Source: Odontesthes bonariensis
Taxonomy: Eukaryota > Chordata > Actinopteri > Atheriniformes > Atherinopsidae
Length of the DNA stretch: 64,000 nucleotides
NCBI RefSeq assembly: GCF_027942865.1
Contig: NC_134507.1
Span: 37,005,711-37,069,710, forward strand
Direction of reading: 5' to 3'
Part shown: in pieces, positions 33,621-44,800 of the stretch
Position numbering within the stretch: position 1 is the stretch's first letter
Layout: each line of letters starts with the position of its first letter
Translations under genes and position numbers: made by a program
The notes under the pieces: generated by a model
Told to the model about the DNA's origin: nothing
Database searches by the model: none
Seen by the model: the letters and a program-made list of their open reading frames with translations, nothing else

Positions 33621-33733
33621 ACCCGCAAAGGTAAAGCCTTCCAAAAATAGAAACAACTCATTAATGTTGCTCTCCACGGAAGTCTTTAGTAAAAGGCAAA
33701 AGACTTGTACGTTATGAAGAGAAACCAGAGTAC
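33617..33733 (-). pseudogene. U5 snRNA copy A, inverted, 3' end altered
   Basis: Carries the U5 loop (complement of CGCCTTTTACTAAAG, here with CGCC changed to TGCC: AAAGGCAAAAGAC), Sm site and most of the 3' stem, but the final GAAGCC reads GAAGTA because the palindrome begins there. Upstream sequence diverges (CCCCATGATGAGC in the promoter element). About 60 bp past that element it jumps to the U1 far-upstream spacer (CCGGCTTTTCTTCATCTTTC). Confidence 0.75.
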
Positions 33734-33833
33734 GAGTAGTTGACACTGCGGGAGCAGTGCATCAAGCTAGTTGGCATAGCCACCTTCCCCATGATGAGCT
33801 TTGCTTGGTTGAGACAATCCGGCTTTTCTTCAT

Positions 33834-34204
33834 CTTTCTGATCTTCTAGAAAATTCCTAAAGAAATTTGATGGGTGCCAATCTACTGCCCGCCCAATAAA
33901 ATTTTTTTTTAGTTTAGTTAAAGTCGAGAGTCTCTTGTCACATAAACTTTGAATGAGGTCTCTGTGATGTCGGATGGCTGAGTTATGGCAACTCCAATAT
34001 AGGGCAGTTTCTGGCATTTAGGCAAAAGTGCCTTCTTTTTCACTCCTATAACCATGGGTATTAATCGTGATAGAAATATCTTGAACAACCCCTATAAAGT
34101 TGAGAGTCTCCTGTCACATATAAACTTTGAATGAGGTCTCTGTGATGTCGTATGACTGAGTTATGAGGCCTCCAAAACAGGGCTTTTTTTTTTTTTTAGC
34201 ATTT
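33834..34204. other. unclassified insert with internal direct repeat
   Basis: Two copies of an approximately 90-bp sequence (AAAGTCGAGAGTCTCTTGTC at 33,920 and AAAGTTGAGAGTCTCCTGTC at 34,096), 176 bp apart, about 90% alike, with poly-T stretches. No coding region, no family recognised. Confidence 0.55.
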
Positions 34205-34463
34205 TTGGCTCGTTAAGTATTTGACGTGGTTTAGATCATGAAAATGAAACATTTGAGGTGGTTTAGATCATGAAAATGAAACATTTCAGGTGGTTTAGTT
34301 GATAAAATGAAGCATTTCAGGCGGTTTAGTTCAGAAAGTTTAGCATTTCAGGTGGTTTAGTTGATAAAATTAAGCATTTCAGGTGGTTTAGTTGATAAAA
34401 TTAAGCATTTCAGGTGGTTTAGTTGATATAATTAGGCATTTCAGGTGGTTTAGTTGATAAAAT

Positions 34464-34501
34464 GAAGTACTTGAGGTGGATTAAACCACCTCAAGTACTT
34501 C
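34464..34501. repeat. perfect 16-bp-arm palindrome next to U5, copy B
   Basis: Same 38-bp palindrome as copy A, again fused to the U5 3' end, so the minisatellite-palindrome-U5 block was duplicated as a unit about 880 bp apart. Confidence 0.85.
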
Positions 34502-34614
34502 ACCCGCAAAGGTAAAGCCTTCCAAAAATAGAAACAACTCATTAATGTTGCTCTCCACGGAAGTCTTTAGTAAAAGGCGAAAGACTTGTACGTTATGAAG
34601 AGAAACCAGAGTAC
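34498..34614 (-). ncRNA. RNU5: U5 spliceosomal snRNA copy B, inverted
   Basis: U5 loop and Sm site intact. The last bases are replaced by the palindrome as in copy A. Its upstream region keeps the full unit-1 type promoter element (complement of CTCACCGTGGGGAAGGTGG), so it may still be transcribed. The altered 3' stem makes function uncertain. Confidence 0.75.
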
Positions 34615-34918
34615 GAGTATTTGACACTGCGGGAGCAGTGCATCAGGCTAGTTGGCATAGCCACCTTCCCCACGGTGAGCTTTGCTTGGTTGAGACGCTG
34701 GCTCCTTGGCCGACGAGGTAGGAACAATCGGGCCCTATTCAATGGCTGCTTTGTCTTTTACTCTGTGCAAAAGACTAGGGGTCTTGAGGCTTTGTTCTGA
34801 CCGCTCATTGGGTGTAGAGGTTTTTTTCAAGCAATTCTCCCAGTCGGCCCAATCCCAGAGCCATCTCAAAGTGGAGTTCACTTTCACTCTCTTTTCGCAG
34901 ACTAAAAGCCAGAGTTTT

Positions 34919-34996
34919 ATCTCAGAAGCTAAGCAGAGTCGGGCCTGGTTAGTACTTGGATGGGGAGACCGCCTGGGAATACCAGGTGCTGTAAGC
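34919..34996 (+). pseudogene. partial 5S, inverted block
   Basis: The 78-nt truncated 5S with GGATGGGGAGAC, here on the plus strand because the whole unit is inverted. Same ends as in units 1 and 2. Confidence 0.85.
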
Positions 34997-35229
34997 CTTT
35001 TGGCTTCTCCAGGCGCATGCAGTTTGACTGCGTCAAATGCAAAGGCAGTCCCTGTTTGACTTTTTGGAACTGCTCCTTTGTCAGGACAAAGTTAAATGTA
35101 TGAGGATCAAAGGCAACCATGACCTGGGACACCTTAGCAGATCCAGGATCAGCAAGATGGATCACAGGGTGATCAACAGATGTTTCAACAAAAGACATGC
35201 AGAGAGAAGAGAAGACAAGAGAGAAAAAT

Positions 35230-35347
35230 GCTTACAGCACCTGGTATTCCCAAGCGGTCTCCCATCCAAGTACTAACCAGGCCCGACCCTGCTTGGCTTC
35301 CGAGTTCGGACGAGATCGGGCGTGTTCAGGGCGGTGTGGCCGTAAGC
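35230..35347 (-). rRNA. 5S rRNA, inverted block
   Basis: Complete 118-nt 5S on the minus strand, with the box A and box C texts of unit 1 and a CATTTTTC terminator on its 3' side (GAGAAAAATG on the plus strand). Confidence 0.94.
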
Positions 35348-35714
35348 CACAGTCCCCGTGACAAATATGTGTTACATAGGTGCTGGAACCATACGTTGCC
35401 CCTATTTTACCAGAGAGTTGGTTTGAGAGGCTGATGTTGAGCCTGCACGTCGACTTCCCTGATGTGATTGTTCTCTGCAGCTGAAAATGGGACTCTCAGA
35501 TAACTTAGTGTGTGTCTGTCAAGCTCCTCTGTTCTCTGTGTGTAGTTTGGTGTTCATGGTCATACAGAGAAACCAGGGAAGCTCAATCCCACGACGTGCT
35601 CATAAACTGCGTCTTTTCTAAACATTATAGTTCTATTTTAGATGTCAGAATACAATGGCTCCCTGAAACTACCACCATGTACCGCTGGTTTTGTTATTTC
35701 ACAAGAGTTGGGAA

Positions 35715-35865
35715 GAGTGCACCGTTCCCGGCGGCACTGCAGTACCGGGTCGATGCGTGGAGTGAACGGAGCAAGCCCCTTTTTCAACCCCTGTGCCTAA
35801 AAATCCATTTAATATGTAGTCCTCATATAGAGGACGTATCAGATATTAAACTGATAAGAACAGAT
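35715..35865 (-). pseudogene. U2 snRNA 3' fragment (nt 38-188), inverted
   Basis: U2 from its 3' end back to nt 38, then the LINE tail begins. This is the same insertion junction as copies 1 and 2, seen from the other strand. Confidence 0.92.
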
Positions 35866-37221
35866 TTTTTTTTTCTTTTGAAAAAAATTATTGACAATAA
35901 TACATCACATTTTCATAAAAACTTCATATTTAAGACATATGTTTTACCTATTAATAAAAACATCAATAAATAAGTGTAATCTGTATAACCACATTTAAAA
36001 CAACAACAATAAAACAAGTTTTCCATGGGATATTACAGATAAGGTCAATGTTGTCTAAGGTAAAAGTTACATGTGAAGTAGTTCTCATGCGAGTAGCAGT
36101 TTGTATTGAGTTTCTTTAAAAAGGAGTGCATTAGTTAAAATGCTCTCTTCCAAGTCCATTTTTTGTGCAGGAGCGTAGTGAGTCCCTACCCAGGGAAACT
36201 CATTTCGCTCCCCCAAACAGTAGGTCTCTCGGGATCCTGTCGTGGTGCTCAGAGGAGATCCCCACCCTGTTGCTCCTTCCCACCTGCCTCACCCGGAGAG
36301 CCAGGCCGTCGCTGCTTTGACCTTTTTGTGTGTAGCTCCGGCTCCTTCATCCGAATGGGCACAGAGGCGATTCTTCTTTGTGGATGTGTCCTAGGCCCGC
36401 CGCCTGCAGCTCCCGCCGCTTGAGCCGCCGCTGCGGCCATCCGGATCACAGCCACGGGGGGGATCTGCATGCGCTTCCTCACCAGCAAGTTCCTGGAGGT
36501 CCACATGGCGTCTTTGATGGCGGCTAGGGTGAGCCACTGCTTGGCAAAGTCATTCTTTTTCATTTTTGTTTGGCTCACCCCATAGAGCACGAGTTGTGCT
36601 GTGAGGACCTCCCTTGCTGGCAAGTACGGGAATTGCAAGGAGCCGGCTGTTGCCCACTGGTCTGCAGCAGCGCTGCACTCCCAGAGCAGGTGCCTCACCG
36701 ACTCGGGCGCGCCACAACCAGGTCGCGGGCAGGTTGAGATCGCTGACATGCCCCGGGAGTGCATAACGGACCTGACTGGCAGGATCTCATGAGCCACCAT
36801 CCACGACAGGTCCCGGAGTCTGTTTGGGAGAGCGGAATGGTTGACGTTGCACCAAACTGTTGAGGGCTCGCCGAACGCGAGCCCACGCACTGGACTCACT
36901 GGTTCCCGCTCCTGCACAACAGAAATCAAAGAGCGGTGGTTTGTTAAAACATGCAACTCCTCTGCCTCCAAGTTAAAATGCTTTAAGAACGTCTGGATAA
37001 AAGCATAGGATGGTGGCAGGCTAAAAGACACAGGCACTTTTAGGTCGGTGGGTAAAATCTTCAGTCTTCTGAGGTAAGAACCCATCCAGAATCGTGTCAT
37101 TGCTTTAGTTTTGGGGTTTCCGGATGGGTCTGTGGCCTGTAGGATGTGCAGTGTAGTGTATCTGCTTCCTAAAAACAAATAAAAATCAGGCACTCCTTTT
37201 CCTCCCTTCTCTTTTTGTTTC
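35866..37221 (-). mobile_element. Keno-like LINE, copy 4, 3' portion, inverted
   Basis: 3' UTR at 35,866-36,248 and the C-terminal third of ORF2 at 36,249-37,219 ([20 protein letters not shown] to QQGGDLL), including the [19 protein letters not shown] motif. It ends abruptly at 37,221 against another LINE tail in the opposite orientation. A longer open frame runs on to 37,451, but its start is read from antisense U2 and is not real protein. Confidence 0.88.
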
Positions 37222-37262
37222 AATGTATTAGTGTCAATAAATTTTTTCAAAAGAAAAAAAAA
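37222..37262 (+). mobile_element. Keno-like LINE, copy 5, 41-bp tail only
   Basis: AATGTATTAGTGTCAATAAA, TTTTTTCAAAAG, then the A run, directly followed by U2 nt 38. It is either an extreme 5' truncation or what remains after an inversion. It is joined to the 5' side of copy 4. Confidence 0.85.
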
Positions 37263-37413
37263 ATCTGTTCTTATCAGTTTAATATCTGATACGTTCTCTA
37301 TATGAGGACTACATATTAAATGGATTTTTAGGCACAGGGGTTGAAAAAGGGGCTTGCTCCGTTCACTCCACGCATCGACCCGGTACTGCAGTGCCGCCGG
37401 GAACGGTGCACTA
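37263..37413 (+). pseudogene. U2 snRNA 3' fragment (nt 38-188) after copy 5
   Basis: U2 3' part, plus strand, ending GTGCACTATTCCC. It is followed by only about 78 bp of U2 downstream spacer before the next U2 start. Confidence 0.9.
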
Positions 37414-37491
37414 TTCCCAACTCTTGTGAAATAACAAAACCAGCGGTACATGGTGGTAGTTTCAGGGAGCCATTGTATCCTGACTTCTAAA

Positions 37492-37517
37492 ATCGCTTCT
37501 CGGCTTTTTGGCTAAGA
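37492..37517 (+). pseudogene. U2 snRNA 5' fragment (nt 1-26), left flank of copy 3
   Basis: ATCGCTTCTCGGCTTTTTGG then CTAAGA. It lacks the normal upstream promoter spacer, since it is fused to U2 3' flank (GACTTCTAAA). The 5' junction to the LINE is as in copies 1 and 2. Confidence 0.88.
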
Positions 37518-40500
37518 CTGCGATCGCCACCTTTGGGTGGATGATTTTATGCATTTCAGCATTAAATTCTCACGCTTTGGAGGTTAATTTTGTGTTTGGT
37601 CAAATTATTCCAACTCTTTGTATTTGGTGTTCTTTATCAAAAAATGTTCCTGTATTACCCCCTTTTTTCAAGTTTTTACTTTTTTGAACTCGTCCAAGGA
37701 GTTTCAGCTGAAACAAGGTCGGTGTCCCGTTTTTTTAAGAGAGGAAGGTAAATATCCCTTTTAGTACTTTTTTATCCACTTTTTACTCTTTTATTGGGTT
37801 TTTAGTGTGATATTTATTATTGTTCTTTTAAGCTTTTTGTTTAAAACTGTTTGTGGTGCCTCCGTCATGTCGGCTAACTATGCTGGCATCAGGAGGCATC
37901 ACAGCGCTAGATTTTTATTTAAAGAAAAGGAAGGAAAGCTTATAGAGATGTCCAGATTGGACTTCTCCCGGAAGCTAATCCAAAAAACATTGAACTTCAA
38001 GCCAGACGATTTGAATTGCATCCTGTAATTGCCTTTTAACAAGGAATTTGGTTTTCGCACTGCAGCTTTGCTGCAGGAGTTTTGGACGAGATTTGTAAAT
38101 GTGCAAGCCAGTTTTCTGCGTTTACTGACAATACTCTGAAGACAGTAATTGTCAGAATGTTCAATGAAATGTTGAACGCAGAAGATATCTGTATATGGTT
38201 GGGAAGATTCTGCACTGTTAAAGGCCATGCAATGAAGGTGAGGGATGTCGATGGCATCTGGAACTGCGCCTGGAGGGTCCCCATCCAACAATGGCAAGAC
38301 CCCCAGGGCTTCCAGGGCCTGAAACATCTCCCATCAATGATTGTCTTGGGAGAAAACAGAGGCTACATCCACAACCAGGGACAGCCCAAACTCTGCTGCA
38401 AATATGGGGAGCACAGGCACCTGGTGTACTAATGGCAGAAAGTGCAATCTCTGTGGAGAATTAAACCACCTCTTCAGAGATTGCCCAAAATCCTTTGCCA
38501 ACAAATTGAAATCCAAAAAAACGCGGGAAGGAAATGGAGGGCAGACAAGGCAGTTAACGAGCTACTTGAAACAGCTGGGCTGGAAAATTCAAACTTCCCG
38601 CCAAAACCTCTGAATGGTGGACAGCAGTCAGGTGAGGCCGAGGAGTGGGAGGGGCCTGCTACACCCCCACCAATGGAGAGTTTTGGAGAGGAGGAGGTGG
38701 TGCAGGCAGAAGGCGGAGCTAGTTCAGAATGTGAAGAAGTCCAATCACAGGATGATAGCGAGGATGCCTCCCTCCCAGATGCCCAGCAAACAAAGAGGCT
38801 TGCATCAGAATTGTCCACTGATTCTCCTATAGCATATAGTGTCAAACTCAAGGCCCGCGGGCCAAATGTGGCCTGCGAGAGCTTAAAAGGTCTGATTGTC
38901 TAAAAATAAAATCAAAATAAAGTCAAATACGTGCAGTGACCAAAAGCTACATTTCCACACAATGCATGCTGATTATGTTACGCGCGAACTGGACTGCAAT
39001 GTTTCTAAATCGATGTGATTTTCCCAACAAGCTGAATTGAGAAATACAAATAATGTTCCCAAAATGTCCAGGAAGAGAAATATTGATGCAGATGCCCTTC
39101 CATCTGCATCAATTTTTCTGTTTCAAGAAAGATTGGAAGGCAAATACATGTTTTTGCTTCAAGGAGAAGAAACGGTATGTCTTTTGTGTTGTGAGGCGGT
39201 GCCTGTTGTCAAAGAGTACGATCTACGTCCGCATTCTGAGACCAAACACGGAGCTCAGAGCCAACATTAGGCATCAAGAAAAACAACAAACTGCCAAAGA
39301 ATTAAAAGGCAAACTGCAATCGCAGCAGAATGTGTTCGCTAAAACTGGAAACAATGCGGCAGTAAAAGCTAGCTTTGTTTGCTATTTCAAGTTTGGAACA
39401 AAGCAAATGTCATAACTTTTCTTTATTCACTTGGATAGTTTGATCATTGATGGATGGAGTTGATGTGGGTTTCATCACCTGACAAATTAAAAGGATTTAT
39501 GATATAATAACAGAACAACAAGCAAACATGTATTTTTTTTACATCTATGCAAATATATATGTAATATTTGTAACTTGAATAAGTAATAAATTCAGAGTTA
39601 TTTAACATTTAGGAGTAGTTACATTTATAAGTTACATCTGGCCCTTTGAGGGCAACAATTATGCTGATGTGGCCCTCGGTGAAAATAAATTCGACACCCC
39701 TGTCCTATAGTCTCAGAGAAGAGGGGAAGAGCTGGGACAACCTCAGACAGTTCATCTGTGGAGGAGCCCAGAGTCTTCCCCTCCAATTCACCAAATGAGG
39801 TCTCTTTTTTAAATGTAGTTCTGCAATCAACCCCTAGAGACTCAAAGTTTAACAAAACCTTGCAACAGAGGCCGACCCCCAGAGTCTGACCGGGGAATAG
39901 AGCTCAACACCCTCGCCTCTCACCTGTAGAAGTGAAGGAAGAGCTCCGTTCACAAGAATTTACATAACTGCTTTTAAGACATTTTAAGATTTCAAGATTT
40001 TAACCTCTTAAATATTTATGGCTTTAACGAAAAAAATGACCGGTATGACCTTTTAGAAGACCTGCAGTCCCACATGCTAGGTAGGGCACCACTAGTTTTA
40101 GGGGGTGATTTTAACTGTATTTTAAGCAGGAGTGACAGAAAAAGAGCAGGGGAATTTTTTAACGTTGACAAAACATCGGTTTTATTACAGGGCATATGCA
40201 AGGATTTTAAACTTCAGGACTGTTTTAAAACCATGCATCCCAGAGAGGAGGGCTTCACCTGGTTCAGTGGTGATGGCACCAGAGCCTCTCGTATAGATTA
40301 CCTTTTTACACGGGACTGCCCACCAACCGATGCTAGATTGACCCCCGTTTTCTTTTCTGATCACCTAATGCTTTCCTGCACCCTATCACTATCTTCGGGT
40401 GTGACTTCCGGAAGTGGTCTGTGGAAACTAAACTGCTCCCTTTTAAAAGAAAATGAAATAGTTAGTCAGTACCGGGAGCAGTACCACGAGTGGCAGACCC

Positions 40501-41882
40501 TTCAAGACTTTTACGATACACGTGCACACTGGTGGGAAATGGTGAAGGAAAAGACCCAGACTTTCTTTAGACAGGCAGGTAGGAGAAAAAAGAATAGGGA
40601 AAACAGACGCATGATGGGACTGCAGAAGCGACTACAGCGCTATTTTAAATTAAACCAACAAGGGATGGATTTTAATGATGAAATTAAACAAGTGAAAACA
40701 GAGATGTCGATTTTAGCAGATATTAAAAGTAAGGGTGTCATTTTAAGAAGCAGGGAACGAGAAATAGAGGAAGGAGAGAAGTGCACAAGGTATTTTTTTA
40801 AGAAAATTGTGAATAAAGGGGGGGCCATTTTAAAGCTAACAAAAGAGAACGGGTGCACAGTTGATTCAATGGAAGAAATTAAACAAGCTGTTGAACAATT
40901 TTATCGTGAATTGTACGAACAAAAACCTGTTGAAATGGACACCATGACAGAAGTTTTAAATTTCACAGAAAAAACAGTAAAAGACAGTGTGCTTTTAACC
41001 CAAGATTTTACAATTTCAGAGTTAAATAAATGTTTTACAAATTTTAAGAAAGGGAAGTCCCCAGGACAAGATGGACTTCCCGTAGAATTTTATTTGACCT
41101 TTTGGGATATTTTAGCACCTGACTTGTTTACTGTTTTTATGGAATTTGAGCAACTTGACCGACTTCCTGACAGTTTTAGAGCAGGGATAGTGACTCTTCT
41201 TCACAAAAAAAAAGACAAGACTGACTTGAAGAATTGGAGACCGATTACACTTTTAAACTTTGACTGTAAACTTTTTAGTAAACTTTTAGCCTCACGTATG
41301 TCCTTGTTTTTAGAAGACCTGATTCACCCGGATCAAGCCTGTGCCATCCCGGGGAGGAAGATAACCGACAGCCTCGTACTGATCCGAGACACCATCTGTT
41401 ATGCGAGAGACAGAAACATTCGACTAGCAGTCCTAAATTTAGACTTTGAGAAAGCCTTTGATCGGGTCTCGCACCAGTACCTTTTCCAGGTACTGCAAAA
41501 AATGGGGTTCCCAGAAAGGTTTATAGCTTGGGTGGGTCTGCTGTACCGGGGCATTACCAGCAAATTCCTTGTTAACGGGCATCTGACAAAAGCAGTAAAC
41601 ATCCACTGCGGTGTCCGTCAGGGTTGTCCGTTATCTGCCCTCCTCTACATCATCTGTGTCGAACCACTGGCACAGAGCTTGAGAAGGGACCACCGAATCA
41701 ATGGGGTGAGAGTCCCGGGGTACTGGGGATTAAATTTGACAGGGAAGGAGGAGGGTCATCAAATTGGCCAGACGTGGTAGGGAAAGTCAAGCAAAGACTA
41801 GGATACTGGGGACTTAGAGGACTGACCATTGAAGGAAAGGTTTTAATCATCAAAGCTGTGATTTTACCTTTGCTTTTACTAA
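37518..41882 (+). mobile_element. Keno-like LINE, copy 3, eroded, with nested hAT element
   Basis: 5' UTR, ORF1 from about 37,867 with an early stop at 38,026 and a deletion of roughly 70 bp that removes two zinc knuckles, hAT insertion at 38,833-39,702, ORF1 end near 39,966. A deletion of about 370 bp then removes the ORF2 start. ORF2 runs from about 39,993 (LNIYGFNEKNDRYDLLEDL) through the RT fingers and [13 protein letters not shown]. Another deletion of about 230 bp near 41,718 removes the YMDD region. It ends at 41,882 where an LTR begins. Its 5' UTR is more diverged than in copies 1 and 2, so it is the oldest of the long copies. Confidence 0.88.
38833..39702 (+). mobile_element. hAT element remnant (GTF2IRD2-like) in Keno copy 3
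   Basis: 8-bp duplication TCCTATAG at 38,825-38,832 and 39,703-39,710. Imperfect ends CATATAGTGTCAAACTC and GAATTCGACACCCCTG-like. A plus-strand frame at 39,064 reads MSRKRNIDADALPSASIFLF, then GKYMFLLQGEETVCLLCCEA and VPVVKEYDLRPHSETKHGA. This is the BED-like N-terminus of hAT transposases related to GTF2IRD2 (VCLLCxxxVxVxKEYNLRRHxETKH), with QSQQNVF nearby in another frame. The catalytic region is gone. A deletion derivative about 870 bp long. Confidence 0.82.
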
Positions 41883-44800
41883 TGACACGACCTGGCTCAA
41901 AAGCCATATCAAAAAGGAGGAAGCACACGGTTTGTAAGTTATAAGGAAATCAAATTTATTTAAAACAATTCGAACTTAAGCTACGAATTCAACAAAAGTA
42001 AAACAATGGGATGTGGCAATCAGTCATCAGTAGTGTAGTGGTGTTATGGAGCATAAATGTGCGGCAAAGGTGTTGTATGGTGCGAAACATAACAAAAGGA
42101 TAAAGCAAACAATCCCAAAACACAATGCTGTTCTCACAAACCCAGCCAGGAACCAAAAGGGAAGAATTAACAAAATAAGGCGGCTTAAATCCACTCCCAC
42201 AGACGGCCAGGTGTACGAGCTGCCGCAATCACTGCTGCACACTCCAATCAGCTTCCTGGTCTGAGGGAGGAGACAAAGGCTGTGTTCGAAACCGCCTACT
42301 TCTCCTACTATTCCTACTAGTCATACTTTTTTAAGTTCCCGGATGTACACTAGATACATACTAGATTCGCCGAAATGTTGAGTATTCATCATGAGGTTAC
42401 TTGTCACACTCAAAATACCCAAGATGCAACGTAATGTGACCCATCGCCATTTGAACAGTCAAAATCCGTTAACGGGACGAGAGCAGTCAAAACGGCGAAA
42501 CCGGAAGTGCGTTGCTCACTGCGGCTAGCTTTTGTAGCGCCGAATTCCTGGGAACAAAATTGTAAATAGCCGGTATTTTGTCAGATTTTTAACACCTTGG
42601 GGGTCTAAATGACTACTTTCTCACCTGAAAATGTTTCAAATGTTGCTAAAGTTATATATTTACAGAGTTTATAGCTTAAGCGAAATCAGCTTTTCAGGCC
42701 GGCTGATTTCGGCTCGGGCAGGAGTGAAGTGCACTGTGTGTAAACGCTCTGCATACTGTCAGATCGATGAGTATGCCATTTTCAAGTATGTAGTAGGCGG
42801 TTTCGAACACAGCCAAAGAAAGAGGGAGGAGAGAGACATGCCCAGCACAAGCCCCAGGGGCTGTGACACCCTCCCCCTAAAAAGAGGTTCAATATAGGGA
42901 ACCGAAATATGTAAAAAACCTAGTAGGTACAACACACAACCAGCACTATTAAATGCTCAATGAAAAGTTATCAAAAAAAACAAATCAGAGAAAAAACACT
43001 TGCCCCATTAGCAGTTTAAAGTCCAACCACTGCCATCTGCCCCCAGCACACCAAACTCTTGCTCCTCAGCAACAGAGATTTGCCTAGGATTTCTGTGAGC
43101 ATTTAAGAGGAGAAAGACAGGAGGCAGGAACAGACACCGCAAGCGGAACTGGAAGGGGACATCAACCGATCAAAGTTGTCCTAACACACCAGGTCCCTCG
43201 CCAACCCATACTTCTAATGGGCCCGAGAGAGGGCATCCGCCACCACATTCTCTGATCCTTTTATGAATCGGATGTCCAACCCATAAGACTGCAACATCAG
43301 AGACCATCGTATCAGTCTCTGGTTTGGACACTGCAAGGAGTTCAAAAAGGTTAGTGGATTGTGATCCGTGTAGACCACCACGGGTGTAGTGCCTGAAACT
43401 ACATACACGTCAAAATGTTTCAAAGCCCATATCAAAGCTAGTGCCTCCTTTTCGATGATTGAATAATTTAGTTGGTAGGAGTTAAACTTTTTGGGGAAAA
43501 AAAACTCACTGGCTTATCAACACCCAGATCATCAGCTTGCAATAGAACAGCACCTGCACCCACGTGACTCGCATCTACCTGCAGTGAAAAAGGGCGGTCA
43601 AACCGTGGTGCCTCAAGAACAGGAGCTGTACATAACAAGGCTTTAATGTTCTCAAAAGCCTGTTGACATTCAGGGGTCCATATATACACTGCCTTTGCCT
43701 TCAAAAGGTTAGTGAGTGGCGATGTAACAGTGGAAAAATTGCGACAAAAACACCTGTAGTAACCCACTAATCCAAGAAACCGCAACAGTTCCTTTTTCGT
43801 GGTTGGTACCGGATAATTTTCAACCGCGCTCACTTTAGCAGCCACAGGACGGACGCACCCCTGACCCACAACTCGGCCAAGATAAGTCACTGTCGCCTTG
43901 GCAAACTCACATTTTGAGAGGTTCACGGTGAGACAGGCCTCAGCCAAGCGACCGAACAGCACCCTGATGCGCTCGACATGCTGACGCCAAGAGTCAGAAA
44001 ACACCACCACGTCATCCAAATAGACAGCGCAACCCTCCAGGTCCCCCAGAACACGAGTCATAAGGCGTTGAAATGTCGCTGGCGCATTTCTCAAGCCAAA
44101 AGGCATAACCTTGTAAGAAAACAAACTGTGCGGTGTCACAAATGCAGAAATTTCATGGGCCCGCTGAGTTAAAGGGACCTGTCAGTACCCTTTCAATATA
44201 TCAAACTTACTTACAAACTTAGCATGACCAACCTCATCTACACAATCTTCCATACGAGGAAGTGGGAACGAGTCAGGTCTGGTGACAGCATTAACTTTCC
44301 TGAAGTCAGTGCAAAACCTTGGTGTGCCGTCTGCTTTGGGTACCGTGATGCAAGGCGATGCCCAGCTTGAGGAGGATGGCTCAGCTATTCCATTCTCCAA
44401 CATATACTTAATTTCGGCATCCAGATACCTGCGTTTTTCAGCATTGACACGAAAAAAACGTTGACGAATAGGCTGAACATCTCCCACCTCAATATCGTGT
44501 TCAATAAGGAGGGTCTGAGTAGGCGTATCACCAAACAAACATGGAAAAGACCTAATCAACTCTGCCAACTCTGCCCTTTCTAACTCTGGCAGATGTTGCA
44601 ACAATGCCTCAAGGTTACAGAGAGCCTCAGAGTTTTTCAGCCGCCCATGTGTTAATGCTTGATCAACAGCTGGTAACCCATCCGCCTCCACCTCACTCAC
44701 CAACAAAGGTGTAGTGACTTCTGATGCTCTAGTTGCTAAACATGCTGGATGAGAATTCGCCGCGATAACCTGTGCACCATACCCAGGTGATTTTGACGCA

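Larger units (their letters stand above)
32958..34480. repeat. 31-bp minisatellite blocks
   Basis: Unit close to AGGTGGTTTAGTTGATAAAA followed by TTAAGCATTTC. About two units at 32,985-33,012, five at 33,437-33,600 and nine at 34,205-34,480. Variants with ATGAAACATT and ATGAAGTACT occur. The blocks sit between the inverted U1 and U5 genes and are split by a TTAA-flanked MITE and by a duplicated U5 segment. Confidence 0.8.

Noticed and set aside
34706-35434. Several 80-150 aa frames across 5S, U2 and U5 units, repeated near 13,000-14,300 and 21,000-21,700
   Set aside because: They overlap RNA genes and spacers and recur only because the units are tandem copies. No protein family was recognised.
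36249-37451. 400-aa minus-strand frame taken as one protein
   Set aside because: Only the part from 37,219 down is LINE ORF2. The start is read through antisense U2 and its spacer after a head-to-head junction.
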